Virus record (IMG/VR): IMGVR_UViG_3300034198_014059
Location: 1 to 37,309 of that record
Length of the DNA stretch: 37,309 nt
Source: a virus
Strand: one strand, 5' to 3'
The notes under the pieces were generated by a model that was not told the DNA's origin, ran no database searches, and saw only the letters and a program-made list of their open reading frames with translations. Position numbers and translations under genes: made by a program. Shown piece by piece: positions 7,211 through 15,500 of the stretch (within the stretch, counting starts at the first letter, position 1; every line of letters begins with the position of its first letter).

Positions 7211-8533
7211 TTAAGCTGTTTGACCTGCAACTGTTCCTATTGCCGTCCATGTTACATAACTGTTACCAACTATATAGTATCCTGCCGCTCCACCTGCGGC
7301 TGCATTAGTATCCGATCCCGCACTACCTGTAGAGCCTAAGCCACCTCCAGATCCACCTTGACCAGTTGCTGTGCCAGCACCACCATTACCACCTGCGGCG
7401 GTGCCTGTAGAACTACCTGCTGTACCATTTGATCCGTTACCGTTAGCACCGGTACCACCCGACCCTGCGGCTCCACCATTTACCCCAGCGCCACCCCCGC
7501 CACCACCACCACCATAGTAGTAGTATGAAGTGCCCTTGCCACCACCACCACCACCACCGTTGTGTACACGAATACCGCTGGCTACGTAGGTATGTACATC
7601 TGCAACTTCAAAGTTATAAACATAATCATATGGCTCACCTGGTGTTATTTCTAAAATTTCTGTAGGGCTGCCATTATCGTCATAGATAATGTCTCCAATT
7701 TGCAGATGTTCTGCACGCACAAAATGCGGATAAGGTCCTGTGGCATCACGACTTGACGTTAACACTTCGTGATTGCCTGTAATTGTTAATGTACCCTGCT
7801 GATGATCGATGATTAATAATCTACTGAATTCATCTGCTTCACTCCAGCTATGTTTAAATACCTGTGTTACAGGTTTAGCTACTAACTTTGCAGCATAATT
7901 ATATGCACCTGGATCGGCATAGATATCAAACCCATATACCAAATCACCAGAGTTCAATGTTTCAATCGCTACCAATCCATTGGGCGTGTTAATCAATGTA
8001 CCAGCTGGGAAACATGTACTGGATGTAGAGAAATATCCACCACCGCCACCACCACCACCACCACCATAAATAAATCCAGTGGAGTTATCAATAATTATAT
8101 TACCTTGTGAAATTGCACTGATACTTAAAGCAGTTCCGCCTGCTGATCCAGCGGTAGCAGATCCGCCATAATTAGCTCCAGTTCCGCCAGCACCGCCTGC
8201 ACCTTTTATTGTGCCAGCATTAACAATGATAATTTGAGATCCTGTGGGGAAGCTACCAGACTCTAAAGAAGGAGTAGATGATGATGTTGAACCAATTACC
8301 ACACCTGAATTGATATTTACTCGCAATGTTAGAGGGATCGAAGGAGACCCAATGTATGAAAATAAATTTAAATTATTTGTATTAGAACTTATAGTAACTA
8401 CCTTGTGTAGTAGTTTCCATGATCCGCTGTCTCTTATATAAACTTCCTGTGGCTCAACCCAAGCACCAGAATTCTTGACATAGATCTGCTTAGACGGATA
8501 CCACGTGCTGGAATCTTTAACATATACTGGCAT
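7211..8533 (-). CDS. Polyglycine adhesin interrupted by a Hint (intein-like) domain
   Basis: This encodes 440 residues. The N-terminus carries three short repeats of the form (V/I)Y(V/I)(K/R)(D/N)SxxW (residues 3-45). A beta-rich part follows, then glycine-rich sequence with uninterrupted runs of 10, 7 and 8 Gly. The C-terminal part is almost only Gly, Ala, Ser, Thr and Asn. Such glycine-rich tips recall the gp38-type polyglycine receptor-binding adhesins of T-even phages. Between the first and second Gly runs, residues 174-325 form a complete Hint domain (separate entry). The natural reading is a host-recognition tip that processes or branches itself after translation. Splicing would join the Gly-rich flanks, while cleavage would split the tip in two. 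AGGA lies about 10 bases before the ATG. Confidence 0.88.
   Translation of the reverse strand: MPVYVKDSSTWYPSKQIYVKNSGAWVEPQEVYIRDSGSWKLLHKVVTISSNTNNLNLFSYIGSPSIPLTLRVNINSGVVIGSTSSSTPSLESGSFPTGSQIIIVNAGTIKGAGGAGGTGANYGGSATAGSAGGTALSISAISQGNIIIDNSTGFIYGGGGGGGGGGYFSTSSTCFPAGTLINTPNGLVAIETLNSGDLVYGFDIYADPGAYNYAAKLVAKPVTQVFKHSWSEADEFSRLLIIDHQQGTLTITGNHEVLTSSRDATGPYPHFVRAEHLQIGDIIYDDNGSPTEILEITPGEPYDYVYNFEVADVHTYVASGIRVHNGGGGGGGKGTSYYYYGGGGGGGGAGVNGGAAGSGGTGANGNGSNGTAGSSTGTAAGGNGGAGTATGQGGSGGGLGSTGSAGSDTNAAAGGAAGYYIVGNSYVTWTAIGTVAGQTA
7490..8065 (-). repeat. Three in-frame GGT-rich polyglycine tracts
   Basis: Glycine-only codon runs lie at 8036-8065 (10 codons, six consecutive GGT), 7538-7558 (7 codons, six GGT) and 7490-7513 (8 codons). 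Replication slippage here would change loop length without breaking the frame. The first two tracts flank the Hint domain. Confidence 0.85.
7559..8014 (-). other. Hint / bacterial intein-like domain inside the adhesin
   Basis: These bases encode residues 174-325 (152 aa), a usual size for a Hint domain without an endonuclease. It begins with Cys174 in CFPAGTLINTPNG, followed by IETLNSGDLVYGFD (block A). TITGNHEVLTS gives block B with His255. YNFEVADVHTYVASGIRVHN gives blocks F and G, ending His324-Asn325. The residue after Asn325 is Gly, not Cys, Ser or Thr. That is unlike a standard intein and matches bacterial intein-like domains, which mostly cleave at one or both ends and splice poorly. 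The domain lies between two polyglycine runs. Confidence 0.9.
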
Positions 8534-8538
8534 ATACG

Positions 8539-9768
8539 TTAGATCCTATACCAAACGTCACCGTTGTTTCCACCTATAGGTGCAGCCGCACTGACTGTTT
8601 TTACGCCTTGTGAATTTTGTCCTGTGGTTTGTACGTAACTTATCACGTTGGATAAGTTTGGAACAAGATTACCACCAATGGTCATATATGATGCAAGTAC
8701 GTTTCCAGAAAATGCAGATGCATACACAGCATTAAAAACTTTACCGCTTTCACCAATGTTTACCGTGCCTGTGTTTATCGGAACAATATCGCTTGATGCT
8801 ACGGTTTTACCTAATACACGTAAATATGCAGTAGCTGCGATCGACACGTTGCCTGTAACACCTAAAGTCTTACCAATAGTTACATCACTATTAGCAAATG
8901 CTACGGCTCCAGAACTGCCTGTAATACCAATAATTCTTGTTTTAACGTTTGCTGAATTAACATAGATATTTAAATCTCTGTCTAATGTAGTATTGTTTAA
9001 TTGTGCTTCATTATTAATAGGGTTTGAACTGATATTTAAATCGCCCCCGGCGGTTACACCACCACTGGCAGTAAGGCTATATGCTGTGCTAGTATTTTGA
9101 TCGCTACGCAAGAATTGGCTTGCGTTAACTCCTTGTAAGGTCAATGCATTACTTACGTCACCAGTAAATTGACTTCCTGCCAAGGCGCTAGCACTAATCA
9201 AATTAAATCCAGGATTAATTACTGTGAATCCAGATATTGCTGTTTGTGGGGTAAATGTAGCTGAGCTGCTCAGTATTGCTATAACGCTGTCTTGGATGTA
9301 AAATTTTGTAACAATTTTATCATTACCACTAGAATCTTTAATAGTTTCAACAATTGGACCAGTTGTACCTGTAGTTGCAGTGTATGTAGGACCAATAGTA
9401 ACCCATGCACTACCGCTCCACACCTTAAGTTGTGAGTTCGTGCTGTCCCACCAAAGGTCTCCAGTTACCGGATTTGTTGGTGCTGTAGCACTGCTGGCTG
9501 AACTTGAAATAGGTTTCCATTGTGTACCATTGTAAACTTTTAGCACATCCTCGTTGCTATCATACCATAATTGACCGGTGATAGCATTTGCGGGTGCTGT
9601 AACATTGGTAAAATTTTCTAATAATCTGACATAGTTTTCATTTAAGAAGTTACCATAACCTGCGTAATTTTTACCGATCAAAGTAAGGCTGGTAGCGGTA
9701 GTATTTACTGTACCATCTGCGATAGTTGCCAGTGTTGCACCAGCTGTAGTTGTAATTGGATATGACAT
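8539..9768 (-). CDS. Tail-fibre paralogue B
   Basis: This encodes 409 residues. Its first 190 or so residues match paralogues A (9802) and C (5518): an ITTTAGATLATIADGTVNTT start, LTLIGKNYAGYGNFLNENYV, two GQLWYDS/GDLWWDS units each followed by LKV(Y/W).G..W, then GFTVINPGFNL. The C-terminal half is a separate Ala/Ser/Val/Asn-rich beta region ending in GGNNGDVWYRI. That end is also found in a variant form at the end of paralogue A but not C. The overall look is of a trimeric fibre with an attachment domain in front and a variable receptor-binding part behind. AGG lies about 10 bases before the ATG, and the gene ends five bases before the adhesin ATG. Confidence 0.84.
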   Translation of the reverse strand: MSYPITTTAGATLATIADGTVNTTATSLTLIGKNYAGYGNFLNENYVRLLENFTNVTAPANAITGQLWYDSNEDVLKVYNGTQWKPISSSASSATAPTNPVTGDLWWDSTNSQLKVWSGSAWVTIGPTYTATTGTTGPIVETIKDSSGNDKIVTKFYIQDSVIAILSSSATFTPQTAISGFTVINPGFNLISASALAGSQFTGDVSNALTLQGVNASQFLRSDQNTSTAYSLTASGGVTAGGDLNISSNPINNEAQLNNTTLDRDLNIYVNSANVKTRIIGITGSSGAVAFANSDVTIGKTLGVTGNVSIAATAYLRVLGKTVASSDIVPINTGTVNIGESGKVFNAVYASAFSGNVLASYMTIGGNLVPNLSNVISYVQTTGQNSQGVKTVSAAAPIGGNNGDVWYRI

Positions 9769-9801
9769 TGTTTGTACCTATTTTATATATTTACCTTAAA
9801 A

Positions 9802-11184
9802 TTAGCTGGATATTTGAAACCAGAAATCTCCATTATTACTGCCAACATCGTTAACTCCTGCATCTGGAGCTGCGGTACTGACAAATTTAGCTGAACCGCC
9901 CCACCAGGTTGTAGCTGTTTTTGCAAAAGCCGTTGTTGCTATCTTAGTATCTCCATTGCTACTGAATGTTTGTGATTGTGTAACTGCTATAGCACCATTT
10001 TTTAAATCTACTCCTGTAGATGATGCCTGCATAATTAAAGTACTACCAATCACCAAATTAGCACCCGGAATAGTGCTATCAATCCACATGTGATTAGTTC
10101 CAACAGCACCACTATAAATTTTATATTTGTAAAGCTGCGAATTATTTGTTACCCATTCTGTAGTAGCTACTTTTGTTGAGCTATCACCTACTGCTTGTGT
10201 AGGAGCAGTTAGATTTCCTGAGAATGATCCAGCACCTGTAACATTTAATGCGCCAGTTACTGAAGCACCAGCTGCCAAAGTTAAACTACCTGAAAGTGTT
10301 GCACTTAGTAAAGATGCTGTGCCTGTTGCTCCATCAATTCCAAATGCTAAAGTATTTGTTCCGCCGACATTAGCATAAAAATTAAGATCACCATTATTTT
10401 TAGTATTCTTAAATGAAATATCATTACCTGACGTAGTAATTTGTAAGTTACTGCTGGTGCCTAAAACTAATCCACCTACATTATTAATTGTTAATACACC
10501 ATTGAGTGTACCGTCAATATCTGTTCTTAGGTAATTTGCTGAAGGTTGATTGCCTAAGTAACTGGCATTATTGGCTGTGCCCCATAAAGTATAACCGCTG
10601 ACTAAATTATAACCTGGTTGAATTGATGTAATACCGGTAATACTCGGACTTGGAGTAAATGTATCTTTGCTAATAATAGCAGTGCGTGTATTATCAGAAT
10701 ATAAACTAATTACATAATGATCAGCAGCTAGAGTATCTGTGATAATTTCAACTATAGCACCTGTTTTATGTCCTACCGGATATCCAGGGCCCACTTCAAT
10801 CCAACCACTAGCACTGTAAGGTGAAGTACCATTATAAACATATAACTGTTGATCATCACTATCCCACCACAAATCACCCGCAACAGTTGTAGTAGGTGCG
10901 CTGGTTTGGCTTGTACAACTACTAACAATTTTCCAAGTTGACCCTGTGTAGACTTTTAATAGGCTGTTTCCGCTGTCCCACCATAATTGACCGCTTAGTG
11001 GATTACTTGGACTGATATTGTAGCTTGAATTTTCTACTAATCGAACCAAGGTGTTGGTCATAATTTGTCCGTAATTACTATAATTACGTCCAACCAATGT
11101 TAAACTGGTAGCAGTATTATTAAAGGTACCGTCTGCGATTGTACCTAGCGATGTTCCATTTGTTCTTGTTATGGTGTACGACAT
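9802..11184 (-). CDS. Tail-fibre paralogue A
   Basis: This encodes 460 residues. It shares the fibre N-terminal module of its two neighbours (SYTITRTNGTSLGTIADGTF, then two GxLWWDS units near residues 65 and 105, then GITSIQPGYNLVSG). The C-terminal half contains the phage-fibre phrase APTQAVGDSSTKVATTEWV and a second version, QTFSSNGDTKIATTAFAKT. These are well known from the distal shafts of many caudoviral fibres. It ends GSNNGDFWFQISS, like paralogue B. The role is probably host attachment as a side or tip fibre. The ATG at 11184 is preceded by AGGAAA 6 to 7 bases upstream. The duplicated neighbours have clearly diverged in DNA sequence, so the duplication is not recent. Confidence 0.86.
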   Translation of the reverse strand: MSYTITRTNGTSLGTIADGTFNNTATSLTLVGRNYSNYGQIMTNTLVRLVENSSYNISPSNPLSGQLWWDSGNSLLKVYTGSTWKIVSSCTSQTSAPTTTVAGDLWWDSDDQQLYVYNGTSPYSASGWIEVGPGYPVGHKTGAIVEIITDTLAADHYVISLYSDNTRTAIISKDTFTPSPSITGITSIQPGYNLVSGYTLWGTANNASYLGNQPSANYLRTDIDGTLNGVLTINNVGGLVLGTSSNLQITTSGNDISFKNTKNNGDLNFYANVGGTNTLAFGIDGATGTASLLSATLSGSLTLAAGASVTGALNVTGAGSFSGNLTAPTQAVGDSSTKVATTEWVTNNSQLYKYKIYSGAVGTNHMWIDSTIPGANLVIGSTLIMQASSTGVDLKNGAIAVTQSQTFSSNGDTKIATTAFAKTATTWWGGSAKFVSTAAPDAGVNDVGSNNGDFWFQISS

Positions 11185-11197
11185 TTTAATTTCCTAG

Positions 11198-11887
11198 TTA
11201 TGCTGTAGTGCTCAAGTTAGTTAGTGTTTGAATTCTCACAGTATAATCGATTTGTATAAGTCTATTCAGTGACTTCTGCACTGGACTAAAAATTACATGA
11301 GTTAATAATTTACCTGTACCCTGGGTAGACAAATCATAACCTTTAAGGCCTAATTCATCGAACACAAATTCGCCATTTAAATCTGAGCTGTTATCAAATA
11401 CAGCCTGACCTGATGGTTCACTATAATCTAATAGACAGCTGACTAAAATATCAGTATAGATCTGCCCTGGTGTATGATTTACATCTATCTTATTTCTTAA
11501 AGGATCTATATTAGTAGCATTTGTATCGTCTACAATTTTAGCATAGGTTGGATTGTATAAGTCAGCATTTTGTACATTGGTGTTAGTTGGCAAATAGGTA
11601 ATAACGCCTGTTGGGTCAACAGTAGTACCGCCGTTGCCAAACCACATTTGATAGATAAAACCTGTTGATTTGTTGCTTAACATTTGTGCAATGCTTTCAC
11701 TCATGTTTTCATAGTGAATTGCATTGCGTTTGTCTACAAAAACTTCTTTGGTATGTGGGTCAAAAATCTTAATATGACCTTGAACATGGATGCCGCCTCG
11801 CTCATCTGGTTGGCGTTGCGTCTGTGATTTTAAGATATTTTCTTGTGTATTAGTAGTCATATTCTTATTTATCTTGTTATTATCCAT
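11198..11887 (-). CDS. Conserved virion-like protein of marine T4-like phages
   Basis: This encodes 229 residues from ATG 11887, which has AGGAAA 6 to 8 bases upstream. A second in-frame ATG at 11860 follows a GATAAATA late promoter by five bases and would give a 220-residue form beginning MTTNTQEN. The body contains GGIHVQGHIKIFDPHTKEVF, then VDKRNAIHYENMSESIAQML, FGNGGTTVDPTG, DILVSCLLDYSEPSGQ, FDELGLKGYD and LLTHVIFSPVQKSLNRLIQ. I recognise this as a family that recurs beside fibre and baseplate genes in marine T4-like phages and is normally only called structural. It lacks transmembrane segments and enzyme motifs. I compared it by eye with T4 gp8 and saw no convincing match. Confidence 0.84.
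   Translation of the reverse strand: MDNNKINKNMTTNTQENILKSQTQRQPDERGGIHVQGHIKIFDPHTKEVFVDKRNAIHYENMSESIAQMLSNKSTGFIYQMWFGNGGTTVDPTGVITYLPTNTNVQNADLYNPTYAKIVDDTNATNIDPLRNKIDVNHTPGQIYTDILVSCLLDYSEPSGQAVFDNSSDLNGEFVFDELGLKGYDLSTQGTGKLLTHVIFSPVQKSLNRLIQIDYTVRIQTLTNLSTTA
11866..11873 (-). promoter_or_regulatory. Possible late promoter octamer, GATAAATA, inside an N-terminus
   Basis: GATAAATA lies within codons 5-8 of the 229-aa gene and exactly five bases before the in-frame ATG at 11860, the same geometry as at 4453. It may allow separate expression of a slightly shorter form. Being inside a coding region, it could also be chance. Confidence 0.45.
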
Positions 11888-11896
11888 GGGGTTTTC

Positions 11897-12595
11897 CTAA
11901 ATCTTAAACCAAGTTAGATATTGACCGCTATAGATATATCTCAATGGGCTAACTAATACGTTTGCACCAGCAAATGTAGGACTTACATTTCCTGTGCCTA
12001 CTGCTAAAACTACGTTAGCATTAGCACTTATTCTTACTACATCACCATCAACTGGGTTTATAGGCATGTTAATTGTTGTTGTTGGATTACTTGTAAAAAT
12101 TAATAGTATATTGTTAGTAATAGTGCTGCTCAATGAATATACCCAAGTATTACCGACATTAACATAATAAGTATCTTCATTGTATAAATTAGTTGCGATT
12201 GCTGTTGCAGATAATATATTAGTTGTTACATTACCAGCGATAATTCCGCCCGCAACACGTAGTGCATCAACTGAAGAAGCCTGTATATTTGCTGTAGTAG
12301 TCTGTAGATTTGATGTCTGTATAGTACCGCCATACACAGGTAGATATGTAGATACATGCGTGTTACCGTAGGCCGCTGGCATCCCAGTTAATTGAGAACC
12401 GTTACCAAAATAATAGCCACTGGTAGTAATATTTCCATTGACAGTTAATGTTGTTAAATTGCCTGCTATATAATTTAGCAAGGTAGATCCTGTAGATTTT
12501 ACAGTAATATATGCATTAGCTGTATCTACTACCGGAAACAGCGTACTTCCTGTAAAACTGGTTAAATTTCCAAGTTGGCTTATCTTAATTGTCAT
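11897..12595 (-). CDS. Small tail-fibre-like protein
   Basis: This encodes 232 residues. MTIKISQLGNLTSFTGSTLFPV at the start and YYFGNGSQLTGMPAAYGNTHV near residue 65, followed by STYLPVYGG, are phrases repeated in fibre proteins of many marine phages. The rest is an Asn/Thr/Val-rich beta pattern ending SPLRYIYSGQYLTWFKI. It probably forms a short fibre or tip attached near the giant upstream protein. The start has an excellent ribosome-binding site (GAGGAA, five bases from ATG) that overlaps the end of the 4777-aa gene, whose stop lies only two bases away. A late promoter at 12639-12646 inside that gene could drive it independently. Confidence 0.84.
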   Translation of the reverse strand: MTIKISQLGNLTSFTGSTLFPVVDTANAYITVKSTGSTLLNYIAGNLTTLTVNGNITTSGYYFGNGSQLTGMPAAYGNTHVSTYLPVYGGTIQTSNLQTTTANIQASSVDALRVAGGIIAGNVTTNILSATAIATNLYNEDTYYVNVGNTWVYSLSSTITNNILLIFTSNPTTTINMPINPVDGDVVRISANANVVLAVGTGNVSPTFAGANVLVSPLRYIYSGQYLTWFKI

Positions 12596-12597
12596 TC

Positions 12598-15500
12598 TTA
12601 TTCCTCAGTGATTACCGTTCCATCTTCAGTGGTTAACATATTTATCGCATCTTCAGTGGTCAACTCGTCGGCTTTGATACTTGTAGCATTTAATATTGCT
12701 AATTCAGATTTAATAAACAATGCTGGCACTGTTGTAGCACCTGCTAAACCAGTACCATCTGTAGCAGTGCCTGTACCAAGATTGTACCAAACATTGCTTT
12801 GTTGTAGTTGTGTATTAGATTTAATCGTAGCTACATCACTGGTTCCTACTACAACGTTGACATTTCCGCCATCAGTTAATCCTATAAATCCTGCAATATT
12901 AGAACTTATTGGATAGGTATTACCAGTATAGAACCCATTTAATGCTACGTTGCTGGCTGCAACTACATTGCCAGACAATAAGTTAAATCTATTAGTGTTG
13001 TTATAAGATACTAAAATTAAATTACCAGCGGCATTTTCAAAAGCTAAAATAGTAGCAGAAGTGCCCGACGTTAATTGTGTAATGGTATCACCTACATTAG
13101 CACTAATAACATTTGCATTAGAATTTATGTAAGAAATAGCGTTAGAGAATCTCACAGTATAGCTTGGTTGCAATGTTACTGTTTCACTTAGCGTAGCTAA
13201 TGAATTAATTGAAACAGGGTATATTGTAGTAATATTTCCTGATAATGTTATTACATTTGCATTTGATACTGTTTGACCAATGTTGGCTTTGAATGTTCCT
13301 ATATAGGTCAATGACACATTGGGTGTATCTGTTGCTGTAGATATAACACGGAATCCAGCCCCTGTGCTTGGTTGTGTTATATAATCACCTACGTTGGCCG
13401 TGATATTTGCACTGAATTGTAACTGTATAAATTTAACGTTAGTAGTGCTGATATCAGGTATTGTTTGCTGTACGCTGGCATCTGTAACTAATGTACCAAC
13501 AGGATATGTATTGGCCACTGATGTTCCTTGCGTTCCGCGACGTATTTGTCCTAACGTATTAATATTTGGTAATATCTCCACTAAGGTAGAATCAAATGTT
13601 GATGTGGCCGGCATCACATTAGTTGTGATGAAGTAGGCATTGGCACTGGTTATTGGTGCTATTGCTTGTGGAACAACACCATTTAAATTAGCAATAAATG
13701 GATGTACTCCAACATTAGCCCACGGATGGAGTACATTACCGGTACTATAAGGAATTGTTATTTCAACTCCATTGATTTGTATATTGCCATATCCTATATT
13801 TGCACCAAATACTCCACTATAGGCTACTACTACGTTTGCGTTAGCAGAAACATTGGCCATAACTCTCAAATTGGCACCTGATGAAGCTTGTGTGATATAA
13901 TTGCCAATGTTAGCAGTGATAGCACCACTCATTTGTATTTCTGCAAATCCTGGGCCAGTAACCTGTATGTTGCCTGATCCTAAAGTAAATACGTTGGTAT
14001 TAGTATAAGCTACATAAACAGAATTATTAGACATTCCGAGAGCAGTCACACGTGCATTGGCATTGCTGGATGGTTGCAAGATATAATTATTGACATTCAC
14101 AGAGATGTTGCCGTTAAACGTAATTACATTACCGTATCTTAATACGGAAGAATTACTATATGCAGTACCTGCTGTCCATGTTGTTTGATCTTTGTAGTAA
14201 TTTCTCCAATAGGTAATACGCTCTGCTCCAATGAATACCACTCCCATATATGGTGGTATTGTGGATGCATCTGATTTTGGTAATACCGTAGGATCTGTAA
14301 CAACAATGACATTATCGGTCAATGATAACGCATTAGCTAATGTAGTTGTCTGATTATCAGATATACGGATATAGTTTGTTTGTCTCAACATATTGTTGAA
14401 TATTCTATAACCATAGATATGTGGACCATCTTGTGTAAACACACGCATGTCTAAAGTATCAAATAATATACCAGGAATCATTTCTTCAGGCGCATGGCTC
14501 GAATAACGATCTACGTAGGCGCCACCATCCACATTAATATCTTCTGGTCGTGTGCCCAATGCCGCATCAGTATAATTACTTTGTATTATGCTGTCAATCG
14601 ATTCATTACTGAGCATAGGATTGCCGTCGCTGTCATAGCTAATATTATCAAACGTACCAAGATCAAACGTACCACCAAATAATGGTGTTTCATTAAATTT
14701 TGCGCCTTGTACTTGTACTCCTGGATAATCAACCCCTGGTACTAATTGGTTAAGATCTCTAGCTGGCATAGTGGTCGATGGTTGATAGTACCCAACGATT
14801 CTATCATTAGCGTTGGTAAATGCATTAGCGGCAAACACAGTATAATCAGAGTTGATAAATGTATTGCCTGTGGTTATATTAGCATTAACAGCATAAGCAG
14901 ATCTAATTCCTGCACCATCTACGTGTGTTACAATATTACCACTAATCACACGACCATTTGCACCAAATACTGTTTTGTAATATGTTGTATTAGCTGCCCA
15001 TTCTGTGACAATGCTGGTATAAGTAATACGGTCAAATTTTAGTGCTGTGTCAAACGATCTAACTTGGCTATTTTTAATTACAGCATAAGCTGTGGCTGGA
15101 ATAGTAGCACTACCATTAACAACCACAGTAGGAGTTGAAATATATCCTGCACCTGGATTATCAACTACAATATGGGTAACACTGCCAGTATCACCATCAA
15201 TATAGGCTGTAGCAGTTGCACCACCACCACCTCCGGCACCACTAACAATAGTTACCAATGGCGGTATGTTATAACCTAATCCAGGAGTTTCAACAAGTAT
15301 ACTACCTACTGTAAATTTCCTATTGTCGTACCATTGGTTATATGGATATGTCTGCCATATAGCAGAATCTGTTTCAATATACTCACCGCTCGGACCACGG
15401 AAGATCTTCAATGTAGTATCATAATATGGAGGAAGATCAAAGTCTGTAACTGTACTCTGATATATATCATTACCAGTATAGTTTAGCAGATATTCTCTTA

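Noticed and set aside
7195-7230. Longer start for the 103-aa protein
   Set aside because: The upstream ATG lacks a ribosome-binding site and overlaps the adhesin; ATG 7194 has GAGGAAA at good spacing.
8065-8072. CATAAATA on the plus strand resembling a late promoter
   Set aside because: It lies inside the adhesin gene with no plus-strand gene downstream; it results from the neighbouring Asn/Gly/Tyr codons.
7211-8533. A standard self-splicing intein with homing endonuclease
   Set aside because: The domain is 152 residues with no room or motif for an endonuclease, and the residue after the final Asn is Gly, not Cys, Ser or Thr.
11198-11887. Assignment of the 229-aa protein as T4 gp8
   Set aside because: It does not share gp8 length (334 aa) or recalled sequence features; only position would suggest it.
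12575-12916. Plus-strand open frame of 113 codons opposite the end of the giant gene
   Set aside because: It is antisense to well-recognised coding sequence, with no ribosome-binding site and a composition explained by the opposite strand. The same applies to the other plus-strand open frames across 13394-26283.
15200-15300. Glycine-run sequence in the giant gene as a second polyglycine adhesin
   Set aside because: Only five glycines occur, within a GxGYxxPPxVT structural motif that is common in phage virion proteins; there is no Hint domain or long Gly repeat.
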